This document shows positions 1 to 11,029 of a stretch of 64,000 nt of DNA, piece by piece. The stretch's first letter is position 1. Each line of letters opens with the position of its first letter. The stretch comes from Moniliella sp. 'wahieum' (lineage: Eukaryota > Basidiomycota > Moniliellomycetes > Moniliellales > Moniliellaceae). The notes beneath the pieces were generated by a model that worked only from the letters and a program-made list of their open reading frames with translations, did not search any database and was not told the DNA's origin. The DNA lies in the NCBI GenBank assembly GCA_003971905.1, contig RSEE01000058.1, positions 350,514 to 414,513 on the forward strand. The letters run 5' to 3'. The position numbers were made by a program, and so were the translations under genes.

Positions 1-190
1 GGTAAAGAACCGGCAATGTGTCTCTTTGGACTTGTTCTTACTCTAGCACCGCCCCGGCTGGGCTAGGTGGGGTAGGGGGGCAGAAGGACGTTGTGGCATA
101 GAGCAGATGCAAAAGAGGAGGGGGGGTTGGTTGTACTTAGTATGCGCAGTGTGGGTTGGATGGCTTGCCGAGGCAGGCAGTAGGTCCAAC

Positions 191-1272
191 TTAGATCCGG
201 CCCAGCTCCTTGAGCTTGGCAATCAGCTCGTCCACATTCTCCACCTGGCGGGGCAAGACGTGTCAGAACCCCAATGAGTAGAGAAAACCCCCCAAAAGGA
301 AAGGAAAAGGGGGGGAAAGGAGCAAGAAGGGAGAAATAAGAAACAAGCACGTACCTTACCGCCACCCTGGCGTGCGGGGGGAGGCGCCACCTTGAGCGTC
401 TCGAGGTGCGGCTTGGCCGCGTCCTCGAGCCCCAGCTCCTTGAGCGTCACCGTCTTGGTCGGCTTCTTCTTGGCCTTCATAATGTTGGGCAGCGAGGCAA
501 AGCGAGGTTCTGTGGTGCGGGAAGGTAAGGAAGACGAGCAAAAACAAAGGAGGAAAGAGAGAAGGTGGGTGGGGGGGGCGTTAGGGAGTCAGTACCTCGT
601 AGCAAACCCGGAAAGGTAAACCAGGCATGGCTAGGGGGGGGGGTGCGCCGGCACGTACCGTTCAGCCGCAGGTCGGTGGTCAAGACAAAGGGGAAGGTGG
701 TCTTGACGACGCCCAAGCCACCATCAATTTCGCGCGTGACTTGGACTTCTTGGCCGACGTCGGGTGTGCCCAAGAGCTCGACCTTGGAAGCAAATGTGAC
801 CTGGGGCCAGCCGAGGTGGGCAGCCAACATCTGGCCCGTTTGGGACGCATCATCGTCAATCGCTTGTTGCCCGCAATGACCAAACCGACTTCTTTCGGGT
901 CACCCTTAGCGGTCGCTCCGGCCTTGACGAGGGCAGCCAAGACCTTGCTCACCGCCAACGGTTCCAGCACTTGCTTCTCGTCCAACTTGACGTGGATCGC
1001 ATCGTCTGCGCCCATGGCCAAGCCCTTGCGCAACACATCCACCGTCTTAGCCGGCCCAGCCGAGACGAGGGTAATCCCCGACACACCGTCTTTCAACTGC
1101 TCCTTCAACCGCACCGCCTCCTCCACGGCAATCTCGTCAAACGGGTTCATGGACTGCTTGTCGTTCGTCCCGACTTGCCGTCCGAGGCAACGCGCACCTT
1201 GACCGTGTAGTCGAGCGCGCGCTTGACCGGCACAAAGATGCGGATCGCACGGGCAGCGGGGGTGGCAAACAT
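191..1272 (-). CDS. ETFB: Electron transfer flavoprotein beta subunit
   Basis: Mitochondrial matrix ETF-beta, which with ETF-alpha carries electrons from acyl-CoA dehydrogenases to ETF-ubiquinone oxidoreductase. The N-terminus [20 protein letters not shown] begins at the ATG complementary to 1270-1272. The family signatures follow: [18 protein letters not shown], the [10 protein letters not shown] stretch, the nucleotide-site segment [10 protein letters not shown], and the C-terminal [16 protein letters not shown] with the ending [11 protein letters not shown] before TAA at 191-193. I place two introns with GTACGT donors, at 510-658 and 245-354, giving exons 659-1272, 355-509 and 191-244. Two frame breaks interrupt the large exon, near 1177 (after the DGK motif) and near 870 (before DDASQTG). 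Each is repaired by one added base and fits a lost homopolymer base. Length otherwise matches the family (about 260 residues). Confidence 0.95.
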
Positions 1273-1285
1273 GCTGGTGTGGGGG

Positions 1286-1320
1286 AGAAGAGGAGGAGGA
1301 GGAGGAGGAGGAGGAGGAAG
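1286..1320. repeat. (GGA)n microsatellite upstream of ETFB
   Basis: A purine tract of GGA triplets begins 13 bp upstream of the ETFB start codon, so it lies in the 5' UTR or core promoter on the minus strand, where it reads as a CCT pyrimidine tract. Confidence 0.85.
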
Positions 1321-1666
1321 AGGGGCAGATGGTGGAGCAGACCCACTGGCTGCTGATGCTGGCCCCGCGTGCTTTGTTGCGTTCTTCCCGGTGCGGCCGG
1401 GGCCAAGCCAGCCGGGGAGCGCGAGTGCCAGCCAGTGCCCGCCAGCGCAGGCCAGCGCAGGCCCGCACGCCCCCCGCCGGGCAGCACGGACAGGGTTGCC
1501 AAACCCAACCCCCCCGCTGCGTGCCGGCCTGGTGCCGGGCCAGGCCGACACAGGAGCCGTGCCCACCCCCCCGGGCCCGGCTACGTGTCGGCCCGAGCGC
1601 GTTGGTTGGCGGCGCATTCACAGGGGGCGGTCGCATGCCACACTGGGCCCGTGCGGGCTGGTACCC

Positions 1667-1706
1667 AACGTTGAACGTGTTGAACGTTCAACGTTGAAAG
1701 CTTCAG
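1667..1706. repeat. AACGTT-word cluster
   Basis: TTGAACGT/ACGTTGAA words in direct and inverted orientation around the palindrome AACGTT, ending in an AAGCTT word. Part of the dispersed family of short intergenic arrays. Confidence 0.8.
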
Positions 1707-2619
1707 GCTGGCGGCTAGCCTCACTCAGTACGCACTGGTTGTTGGTTGCCTGCATATTGCATCTGCATCAGATCGATCAGATCTCAGCATCTCGATCTCG
1801 TGTCTGCTGCACGCCGGCACCAACTCGGCCCGGACAACCAAACGCCGACAGACGAGATGAGGGACCTAGGGATGAGCGATGGGAGATGGGACATCTGCCA
1901 TCTGCCCTCGATTGGTCCATGTCGATGATGCAATGCTTGGGCCTTCGACAGCCATCTTAGGTAATCGCAAGTGTCGCGCTTACGTCTTCGCTCGAACCCT
2001 CTCTCCCTCTTCGTCGATGCTTGCCACTCTGGCTCATCCACGTCCGACGCCCTCCCACCGCCGGCTGCATTGGTTGCTACTCTCGCCACCAGCAGCCAGC
2101 CACCACGGGCAGTAGAGGTGCTGGGCACACACCGCCCGGCCGAACACTGTGTAGTAGTAGCCCTTCCAATGGGCGGAACAAAAGGGTGGACGAATAGAGT
2201 CGCCACGGTCCATGAGTCCATGAGTCCATGACGTAGTTGGGGCGCGCACTAGACGGCAATCCTGCCATTGTCATGTGCCCCCTGCATCCCATCGCGCATC
2301 AGCCATTCCCCAGAGAATCGATTATCGATTACTCGATTACTAGTTACTGCCGCTCGCCTGTCCGGAGGCTGATGAAGCGTCCCATACGTTCAACTCAAGC
2401 TGTTTTCCGGAAAGTGGATACTGCGTTCGCCTGTATATATATAGCTCAGGTGGCCGCAAGAGATCGACTCCCTGTTCCCAAGAACAAGCTGCGCCTGCCG
2501 CTGCGCCGTTCCGTCGCTGTCGGTCGGTGGTCGCCGATTCTTAGAAGTCCCATGCCATCCATCATCCATCATGCATCATCCATCTCGCCCCACCTGACGG
2601 GCACCCGCCTTGGGCAAGA

Positions 2620-2650
2620 TTAACGTTGAACGTTGGACGTTGAACTTCAA
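2620..2650. repeat. Period-7 AACGTTG array
   Basis: AACGTTG, AACGTTG, GACGTTG, AACTTCA in register, a 7-bp period. Confidence 0.85.
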
Positions 2651-3302
2651 CAGCCTCTCGGACCCCGTTGGATCAGTCGATCGTCTGTGCACGCGCCTGC
2701 GCTCGCACTCGCTGGCAGGAGACAAAATGTCGATCGGCTACGCGGTTGGGCAATGCCGTCGAACGTCGAAAGGGGCCCTGGCGGCTGGGTGGGCGGTCTG
2801 GTGCTGCGAGTGGCAAATCGGGTTCGGATCGTCATCGTCATCGAGTCATCGTCATCACGCTGTCGGCATCCTTGCGCAGCGCGCACCTAACCTTTGGGGT
2901 GAGGCATGAGTGCATGAGGCCGAGGAGACGGGCGCTGTTCCCACTATGGCTGTGTGCGTAGCTCCAAGGGACAGAAGGGGGGCAGAGCAACGTCCGTCCC
3001 TAATCGATCGATAATCAGGTTAATCAGGGCTAGGGCTAGCGCCTCAGCGCGCGCTGCTCAGCCTGAGCGCTCACGCGTTCAACGTTCACGCGCCCCCCAG
3101 CCCCAAAAGAAGATGATTATCATCGCAGCGAGCGAGAAGCGAAACAGGGAGGCATATGGCTTGTTGGTCTGTCGGTGTGGTGCCGTGGGAGAGGTGCGAG
3201 ATTGTGGGCGTACCGACGTCATACTGATCGGAACGCCAACGCTGCGCGCAGCTGCGCTTGGAACAGCGAACAGATTTGCGAGCAGCGAGTAGGCCGCAAT
3301 CA

Positions 3303-3340
3303 TTAATCGTTAATCATCGTAGTCATCGATCATCGATCTA
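3303..3340. repeat. TAATC/ATCGAT word cluster
   Basis: Heptamers TAATCGT and TAATCAT followed by CATCGAT-type heptamers; approximate 7-bp spacing. Confidence 0.6.
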
Positions 3341-3483
3341 GTCATCGGCCCCATCTGCACGGTCATGCGTCGTTGGTGCGCTTGCCTTTCTGGGCTGTCC
3401 GCGGGGCGGAGGGGCAGTGCACGCAGGCGCAGGCGACAGTGGGTTGTTGCCGCCGCGGAAGCGCAAACTTGCTGGCTGAGTAC

Positions 3484-3509
3484 GTGAACGTCGAACGTTG
3501 AACGTTGCG
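3484..3509. repeat. Period-7 GAACGTT array
   Basis: GAACGTC, GAACGTT, GAACGTT in register. Confidence 0.85.
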
Positions 3510-3948
3510 TACTGCGTACGAGTGCGGAGGAGAGCCGCTGCTACCCCCGCGTGCGCAGCCAGCCACCCACACGGGCGTCGTCCCCAGCTCGCTCGCCAAT
3601 CCTTTGTCCCCCGCCGCGCGCACCCAGCCAGTGTCCGCGTCTGCGCCCATTCGCACCGGCACCCGCCTGGCCGCCCCAGCCCGACGATCAGCAGCACGTT
3701 CACCCTTCACCCTTCACCCACCGCTCACGCCGCATGGAGTCACTGCGCAACGCACTCACCCGGCAGTACGCGCTACTTCTACGCATCCTTGCTGCTCACG
3801 CGCACCAGCAGCCCTCACGCTCACGCGTCACACGCCAAACTTCATGCTTCCCGCGCACGCTCAAGCTCACCGTCTGGGCCGTCGCGACGCCGCCCCACAC
3901 CCCTGGTGCCCTTGGCGCACGCATGCCCCCGCCGCTCCACGCCGTCCA

Positions 3949-3954
3949 TATAAA
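3949..3954 (+). promoter_or_regulatory. TATA box of the GPI-anchored protein gene
   Basis: TATAAA inside CCATATAAAGCG, about 140 bp upstream of the ATG at 4096. The sequence after it is pyrimidine-rich, as usual for a fungal leader. Confidence 0.6.
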
Positions 3955-4095
3955 GCGCGCTCCCGCCGCCCGCATCGTTCTTTTCCTCTTCTGCCTCCTG
4001 CCATCGTCTGGTTCTCTCATCTCCCCACCAACGTCACGATCGTTGTCTGATCTCTTGTTGTGACCCACCCAACCCAACCAACTCATCTAGCCACC

Positions 4096-5011
4096 ATGCA
4101 GCTCTTGCCCTCGTCGCTCTCCTCGCCGCCGCTGGCGCCGCTGTCGCCCAGACGCCCTTCACCGTCAACACGCCACCACCAGTATCATCGCGGTATGCAC
4201 CTCCCGTAGCCCACCCGCTCACTTCGCTTGCGTTTGCGTTGCGTTTGCGTTTGCGCTTGCTCTTGCGTACCGAGACTAACGAAACTGGTCTTGTGCAGTG
4301 CGTGCCCCTCCAGGTGACCTGGTCCGGTGGTCAGGGCCCCTACTCGCTGGTCGTCCACACCTACGCGGTAGCCCTGGCCCGTCATCGACACGGTTACCAA
4401 CCTGTCGGGCACTTCGTACACGTACCAAGTCAAGAGCTCCGAGGTCAACCAGCAGCTCGAGTTCCAGCTCACCGACTCGACCGGTGCCACGGCCCAGTCT
4501 GGTGCTACGCCCAAGGTCGCCAGCAACCCTTCGTGGTACGTTGATTTCCTCCCATGGTTGCCTTATTGCCTTGTTTCCTCCCGGTCTATTTTCTCTGACT
4601 CATTCGGACCGTCTCAAACAGCGCTGGTAGCGGCTCGGGCGCCTCGTCGAGCGGCGGTGCTGCTCCCAGCCCCTCGTCGAGCGGCGGTGCCTCTTCGAGC
4701 CCCAGCGCCTCGTCGAGCAGCAGCCCCTCGTCGAGCAGCAGCCCTCGTCGAGCAGCCACGCCTCGTCGAGTGAACATGCCTCTTCGAGCAGTGCTGCGGC
4801 TTCCAGCTCGGCTTCCAAGGGATCCTCCAGCTCGGAGGCCAAGAGCAGCGGCGCTTCTTCGTCGGCGCCGCCTCGAGCTCGTCCAGCAAGCCCACCGCCG
4901 GCTCGTCGGCCGGCAGCTCGTCCCAGTCCTCCTCTCGTCTGGGTCGCGTTCGCTCCCCGTCTCGGCTGCGATGGCTGCCATCGCTGGTCTGGCGGTGCCG
5001 CGCTGCTCTAA
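4096..5011 (+). CDS. Ser-rich GPI-anchored cell-wall protein (Kre9/Knh1-like N-terminal domain)
   Basis: Secreted wall or plasma-membrane protein. A hydrophobic signal peptide (ALVALLAAAGAAVAQ) is followed by FTVNTP, then the fungal GPI-family motif CVPLQVTWSGGQGPYSL and a beta-sandwich stretch (VIDTVTNLSGTSYTYQVKSS, QLEFQLTDSTGATAQ). After that comes a long Ser/Ala-rich stalk and a C-terminal hydrophobic GPI signal ending AALL before TAA at 5009-5011. Introns: 4193-4298 (donor GTATGC, acceptor GTGCAG) and 4536-4621 (donor GTACGT, acceptor AACAG). Frame breaks occur just after the start codon, near 4358, in the Ser stalk around 4745-4870, and just before the stop; each is consistent with one missing base. 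Kozak context CCACCATGC supports this start. Substrate unknown; a wall or surface role is inferred from the family. Confidence 0.82.
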
Positions 5012-6865
5012 GCAAGTCGGTTGGACACTTGACCGCACATAAGGGGCACCGACCATGCAAGACCCCCCCCCCCCACACGCAGGTGGTCGGGTGACGCTTT
5101 TCCTTTTATGTCGTTTTTGTTCTTGATTGCTTAGCAACGACAGGTTGTACCCCATGGGAGCCGTTTGAGTTGCCTTCACGCTCCCTTGCCTTTTCTTCGG
5201 TTTCGACCTCGATTTCGATTCCGATCCTGATCTACAGATCATACCACGGTGGTGCGCTGCTTGACTAGCCTGCTCTTGGCGGTTGGCTTGGCCGCGCACC
5301 ATCGCCCCTGATTTTGACACCGACACCCTTGCCACTTCTCCTCATCCATCATTCCCTCTCACCTCTTTTGTGTCTTCTTGCCTGCCCGTACCTCATCCTT
5401 CTTGCCGCTACTGGTTGTTTTTTTTTCTTCCCCGATTCATCGCAGATGCGATTCCGATGCAGTTGAACGTTGAGTACTCTGAGTGAGTGTTGGAAGGTCG
5501 ATGTGTGGCCAGCTCTTGAGGTCTGATGTTTGAGGTGTGAGGTTGGAGGCCCGACGTGTGTGAGCGCGATCAGAGTGCCTTGCTACAGATGCTTCTTTTC
5601 CTTTCCGTTGTCTCCATCAACCGTGCGTTCGTAGACAGGTGTGACTGTGGCGTTTGCCTAACGTTCACCACGGATTGTGGTCGGTGGTCAGTATTCGGTA
5701 CACTTCGGTATTCGTTGAGTGGTCAGCGCGCGTCATCTTCAGTACAGCCGTTTCCGCGCTGCGCCCACGGCTTGGTTTTGGTATCTTGGTGAAATCCCGC
5801 AAAGAACAGAGCAGCTGGGCGCAGCAAGCTTATACCCAGGGGAGTGGTGTAGAGTCACTAGTCACTAGCCAAAGAGGGAGGGGGGTTGGGTTGGGCACAT
5901 TTGGATGGGCGGATGGTAGGACCTCGGAGGAAGGTGGTGTGTACCCGATTACAAGGGAAAAGTGAAGGGGAATGGATCGATGGGTTGATGGATCGATGGC
6001 TCGTCGGACACATAGTGACTAACTCATGCTCATCGAGAACACCTCTTGATTATCATTATGTGTGCGGTTTTGTTAGGGGGAGGGATGAAAAAGACAGGAG
6101 ACCGACATGACACGGATGTGGGTCAGAGCACCACTGTTGCACTGTATTGCAACATCCTGACTTATCTTGGGAATACAGTGTGCCTAATCGAACTACTCTC
6201 CTTGGTGGGGCATCTGTTCGGCCGGGTAATGTGGCCGCGAATAAGCGCGCAAGGAGCGTGAAGCGTCTCTGAGATGTGAGGCTGGATGGGGAGACAAACG
6301 TTGCTTCGGCGGTGGCGTTCGATTCAGACCCGCCTGGCCATGTAATGATGATGCGAGGCAGCTGGTAATCGATCATCGACAGGCGATAATCGGTACTCGA
6401 TAATCGATAATCGGTTATGGTATGCTCATGCTTTCCTTACCTCAGCGTGCCACCCGTACGTAACAGGCAGATAAGATAGCCTGCCCCCTCCACTGCCCCC
6501 CTGCCCCGCCCAGGCCGAGGGCAGCGCTGGCACCGCACCACTCTCCCCGCCATAACGCAATGCCTCCCAGCACCCTCTTTTTTTGGGTGGGTCGCCGATT
6601 AGATATCAGATCGCAGTCCATCGCCCCACTGCCCTTGCCCCTGCCCCCTTCCCCCCTCCTCCTCTCTCTTTCTCCTCCTCCCACACCCTCGCCGTCCACG
6701 CCGGCAATGCTGCCGCCGCACACCAACGGGCCAATCACTCCCCCCCCTGCCCGCCCTCCTCCGCGCCTCCGCGCAGCACTCCCGCGAAACCCTCCGCCCC
6801 GGGCCGCTGCCCACCGTGTCCCCACAGCCACTTCTCCTCCTCTCGATCCGAGTGTTACAACCGCA
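5012..6865. other. Intergenic region
   Basis: I recognise no gene. A C-run lies near 5065-5074. A cluster of GATAATCG/ATCGAT words lies at 6365-6418. The last 300 bp are pyrimidine-rich and probably the leader or promoter of the CCCH gene. Confidence 0.5.
6365..6418. repeat. ATCGAT/GATAATCG word cluster
   Basis: Repeated GATAATC and ATCGAT words with roughly 7-bp spacing, ending TCGATAATCGATAATCGG. Confidence 0.65.
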
Positions 6866-9404
6866 ATGAACAGCCTCCCTTCCAGCTCCTTCCTCTCGCC
6901 GTCCCACTGTTCCCGTGTCGGATCGCACAGCCTTGGCTCACTCTTCCTCTGCCGCCACCATAAGCGCCCCCCGTTTGGCCCCAAGCGAATGGGGACCATC
7001 ACCGTCGGCATGCGTCGCTGTCAATGGGCCAACCAACTACTCCGTGGACAGGTGGCGTTGCAGCCTCCCAAGGCTCCCGCCGAAGCATGCAGTCCTCTGG
7101 TCGTTCTGGCCGCTACGGTTCGAGCGGAATTGGAAAAGATGGGGTGGGAGCTGTCCCCCCCCTCGTGGGTCCGAATGGCGAGCGACGCTTGACCGCGGCC
7201 AATATCAGCTCGGAGCGTCGACGCGAAGCGCTGTCGCAGGTACCATGCAAATTCTTCCGTAGCAACGGATGTTCTGCCGGGGCTGCCTGTGCCTTTTCCC
7301 ACACCCTCCCTGATGACTCGTCTGCGCCCAACACGGATGGGATTGGATCTGGTTCCAACGTCATTTGCCAATGGTTCTTACGTGGCAACTGTCGCTTTGG
7401 ACCTAAGTGTGCTTGCTCACATCTATCCGGGCCAATCGGTCAGCGTACGTCCTGCCTCCCTGCCCGTTGCACCTCTGTTCTTGTCTACGCCGACTGACAT
7501 GTATCTGTCCCCGCAGGAGGATATGAGATTCAATAAGGGAGTCCACTCCAGCCCACCGTCCGGGTCCTCGCCGAACGGAGGTACCAAGGCCGGATCTGCA
7601 CCCCGGCACGCTGCTCCGGCTCCGCGCATGAGGACCAGTCAGCAGCTGGATCCCACTCCGAGCCAGACCCAAAACTCGAACAAGCTACCCCACCCGAACC
7701 AAAACCAAGCATCTTCCCTTCCTTGTGCGCACACTTCCATCCAGTCCCGAGCGACTAGCAGCTCAGACGATTCAACGGTCCCCTCTTCCCACGGGGGTCG
7801 TACGCAACCATCTTATCTTTCCATCCCGGCCTCCATGCCCCGAGGAAACACATGGAACTATCCGCCACCCAATTTGAGTCCCACCCAGTCCCATCCGTCG
7901 TGGCCTTCGTATGGCGATCAACAGTCCGGTCCGTGGGGCGGTACAACGGTCCCCACTAACCCTGTTGGTACGGGCATGGCCATGGGCACTTCTCCAATTT
8001 CATCTACAACCTCTACCAGTTTCCTTCCGCTTGACCCGGACCGCACGGGAAGTGGCACCAGCCTGCCGGTCGATATGCTTTCCCATCGCATGGGTTCCCT
8101 CCAGCTTAACTGGCCCGCGGACCAAGAAGCCGCTCCGTTGGACCCTTTCTTCCCAGAGGCACAGGATGAGCTGCATCCAATCCGTCGAGCAAGCGTGACA
8201 TTGTCATCTAGCTTGAGCCAACCCTCTCATAGCTATGTGGGGCCCAGGGTTGCTGCCCTGCCCTTACCATCTCCTTGGTCGCGTCCCACCATGTCTGTTC
8301 AAGCGGACGAAGTAGCCTCCTCAGCATCATCCTTATCGTGGGACGCGGGGTCCCAGATGTTCCCCTGGACCATGCAGTATCCACCTCAATTGGTCCTCAC
8401 GCCGAGGCGTTTGGTACCGACCCTCTCTTTGCCCACCCGCGTTCTTCGTACGAGACGAGCAGCGCGGGCCAACTGTACGGAACGTCGCTTTCGGGGTACA
8501 GTAATTTGTCCAGTGGCTATTCTCCTAGCCAACTTGGAACGCCGGCGCACTTGGGCGTACTAAGTACGGCCGCCTTGGTTTCTCAGGAAGGTAATAGTGG
8601 TGGGGAAAAAGTATCTTCCCACACTCGGATTCCCTCTCTTCCCACCTCCTTTCCTACCTCTTCCACCCGCTCAGCACTTACTTCCCCCACTGCTTCCAAT
8701 ACAAAGGCGCCGCAGGTGCCGCACGCACCTCCTGCCCCGCGCCCCCCGTGGGAACGCACATGGGCACCTGCCGCTCCACAAGAGTATTTGGGCACTACGT
8801 TTGCCTCCACCAACCGGTCCGAGAGGTGGGGTACATTTTCTCCCATCTCCTCCTCCCCGTCCCAGGCAGCTTTCTCTTTCCATGGCTCGTCCTGGGCCGG
8901 ACAAGGTACGCGGCTCATGTCCCACCAAGCTAGTGGCGCCAGTGGCGCCAGTACAAGTGCCTGGCCAGCGACCGATCAGGCCAAGGCGCCCGGTGCTAGT
9001 CGGCGCACTACCAGTACCTGTTCCGGGTTTGGCGACCACTTTGATCCCCCTTGGCGGGCTTTGTCGATCCACCCGTGCCTTACTCTCTGTCGAAACGGTC
9101 GTCGTTGTTGGATGGCGCTCGACTAGGGTCGGGATTGGGATCGGGATTGGGATCGGGATTGGGATCGGATTGGGATCAGGGTCCACCCCCCCGCAGGACC
9201 GGTGGGGATGGAGCGGGCCAACTTGGCTAGCTTGCCTAGTTGGGACAAGGGCGAGAACGCGGAGAGCAAATCGCCCACCAGCCCACTTAGTCCTACCTCC
9301 GTCCCTGTCGCCGCTTCGGGAGAGGTACCGTGTCTCGCAGTCGGTTCATGTCTCCTTTCCTCCAAGAAGGTAGAGAGGTCGACGCAGAGGCATCTTCCCT
9401 TTGA
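6866..9404 (+). CDS. Tandem CCCH zinc finger RNA-binding protein (Lee1-like)
   Basis: Two C-X7-C-X5-C-X3-H fingers sit close together near the N-terminus: CKFFRSNGCSAGAACAFSH (about 7246-7302) and CQWFLRGNCRFGPKCACSH (about 7366-7422). This is the fungal Lee1-type arrangement expected to bind RNA. A short intron follows (7445-7516, donor GTACGT). The remaining 600 or so residues are Ser/Pro/Gln-rich and disordered, ending SRFMSPFLQEG...EASSL with TGA at 9402-9404. The ATG at 6866 is my choice because the peptide ALAHSSSAATISAPRLAPSE upstream of the fingers looks coding; the first ATG in the finger frame is 7024. Frame breaks: near 6900-7020, at the intron junction, near 8410-8430, near 9050, and in the tail around 9240-9350. 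Confidence 0.8.
9127..9180. repeat. 12-bp tandem repeat in the CCCH gene tail
   Basis: GGGATTGGGATC repeated about four times with one shortened copy. In the coding frame it gives a Leu-Gly-Ser-Gly repeat. Confidence 0.8.
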
Positions 9405-11029
9405 GTAAACGTATCCTTCTCTCCTTCTCTCCGTGCTGTCACATGTGACCCAACGCTCGTCCTGAGCATATCTCAGCGTGGGTCAAAACTCCCGTCCTTC
9501 CCTTTCTTCCCTTTGTTCCCTTTCTTCCCTTTCTTCCCTTCTTCCCCTTCATCTCCTCTCCCCCCTCTCCCCTCCCCCTTCCCCCTTTCCCTTTCCCTTT
9601 CCCTTTTCTCTGTTGTGTTCCTCACTTGCTACCATGCCTCTATACGACTCGACGAACGCTTCGCTTGATCTGTGACGATCCAAAAGATCTCCAGTGTCTG
9701 CCCTACGTATGTACACTATGCCTTCTCGTCTTCTCACCTTCTCGCCTTTTCGCCTTCTGGCATTCTTTGCCCCCCTGTGAACAAGGGGGTTGTGTTTGCA
9801 TGTGATCATTTTCTCGTCTCGTGACCCCGTCTGCCTACGGACTGGATGAAGATGCACGGCCGCGATCTCGGTTCCTTTGTTTGGGTGTACGGGAACCCAC
9901 CAACAAACTCCTTTTGCTTTGCCTTCTCCGTTCCCCCGTTTTCCCCCGTTCCCCCGGTCTCCAACACTAATCGTTCCCCGTGCCCCGTGCCTCGTGCTCC
10001 ATGCGCCATGCCCCGGCGCCAAGTCTGTCCCATTGCCATCTCAGCTTCAAGACTCAATACTACTTGATGTACTCCTTATTTGGGGGGGGGGGTGCCCTTA
10101 TCCTCCCCCAAGATAGTCTTCAATGCTTCGGCCATCGACGGAGTTCTTGTTGATTGCGTTTTGAGCTCCGAAGTCTCTGCCTTTATACATGCAATCCGGA
10201 ATCTACACTTGTTCTTGAACACGTTCAGTAGCTTTAGCTTGGGCACGTATACTTTGTCGCTTCGCATCCCCCTAGGTACTAGCTGCCACATTGTGAGGTG
10301 AGGGATTAGCACTTGCGTTTAGCGTTTAGCGTTTATTTAGCGCTTAGCAGCAGTGTGATGCATGGTGGCGGTAAAATATCCCTCAAAAAAGTGTTTTGAA
10401 AATCTGCACGTGTGAGATCTGATATTGGTGTTGCTGAATCGTATAAAGCTTGCCAGAAGCTTCAACTTGAAGTTGAAATTCGCCGTAGGGACGCGTCCTG
10501 CCAATCCTACCCAAGAAGATGGCCATGCTTCCAGCCTGCATCCCTAGTATCACTGCCGTGGTGTCCGGCAGCTGGGTGTAGTACTTGGTGCTGAGTGAGT
10601 GGGTGAGAGGATTGAATATTGAAGCTGAGCCTCAGCGCTGAAGGAGGGCCTGTAGCGAGTGACATGGACATTCGATTTGGTGCTAGGTGGGCTGGAATGC
10701 TGGCGGTGGCGTTGAAGGCGGAAGGGCGGAAGGGCAATGGTGAGGCCTGAGGCCGCCGTTGAGGCTCTCATTTGGCGGAGCACGGATGGACTAGCCCCTC
10801 GGGGCCTTGCGCAGACGGGAGATGGGCATGGCTGAGCGATGAATGATTCAATGATCGGATGACGTGTTTCCGACGGCTGTCGGTTTCTGGGCCGACATTG
10901 GCGGGCGGACGCAGCGCAGCGGGGCAGTGTGGGCGCGTCGGCGGCAGGTGACACGGCACAAGGCGTGTCTAAGATCTAAGCTCAGTATGTGCTCAGGGCG
11001 CCCTCGCGTCACGGGGGCAGTCTGCCGCT
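9405..11029. other. Intergenic region
   Basis: Pyrimidine-rich blocks (9495-9610) and a G-run at about 10082-10091. A short minus-strand open frame at 10076-10312 (ending ALKTILGEDKGTPPPK) has no recognised relative and is not called. Confidence 0.5.
10314..10350. repeat. Period-7 GCGTTTA array
   Basis: GCGTTTA three times in register, then TTTAGCGCTTAGC, which folds back on it. Confidence 0.85.

Larger units (their letters stand above)
1321..3948. other. Intergenic region with period-7 arrays
   Basis: Between the divergent ETFB and GPI-protein genes. I see no conserved protein. The stretch holds several short palindrome-based arrays, listed separately, plus overlapping ATCGAT/TAATC words at 2318-2345 and 3295-3345. 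Confidence 0.6.

Noticed and set aside
191-1272. Programmed frameshifting or ultrashort introns as the cause of frame breaks
   Set aside because: The breaks show no common slippery site or splice signals, occur in a tRNA as well, and are repaired by single bases in short homopolymers.
4586-5335. Minus-strand frame opposite the Ser-rich stalk of the GPI protein
   Set aside because: Low-complexity Arg/Leu repeat that is the complement of Ser codons; the plus-strand protein explains the sequence.
6442-7192. Long open frames on both strands upstream of the CCCH fingers
   Set aside because: Pro/Arg- and Gly/Arg-rich translations of GC-rich DNA; the minus-strand one is a shadow of the leader and N-terminal region of the CCCH gene.
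10076-10312. Minus-strand open frame ending ALKTILGEDKGTPPPK
   Set aside because: No recognisable domain, ends in a G/C homopolymer, no intron signals or neighbours that support it. Kept as uncertain only.
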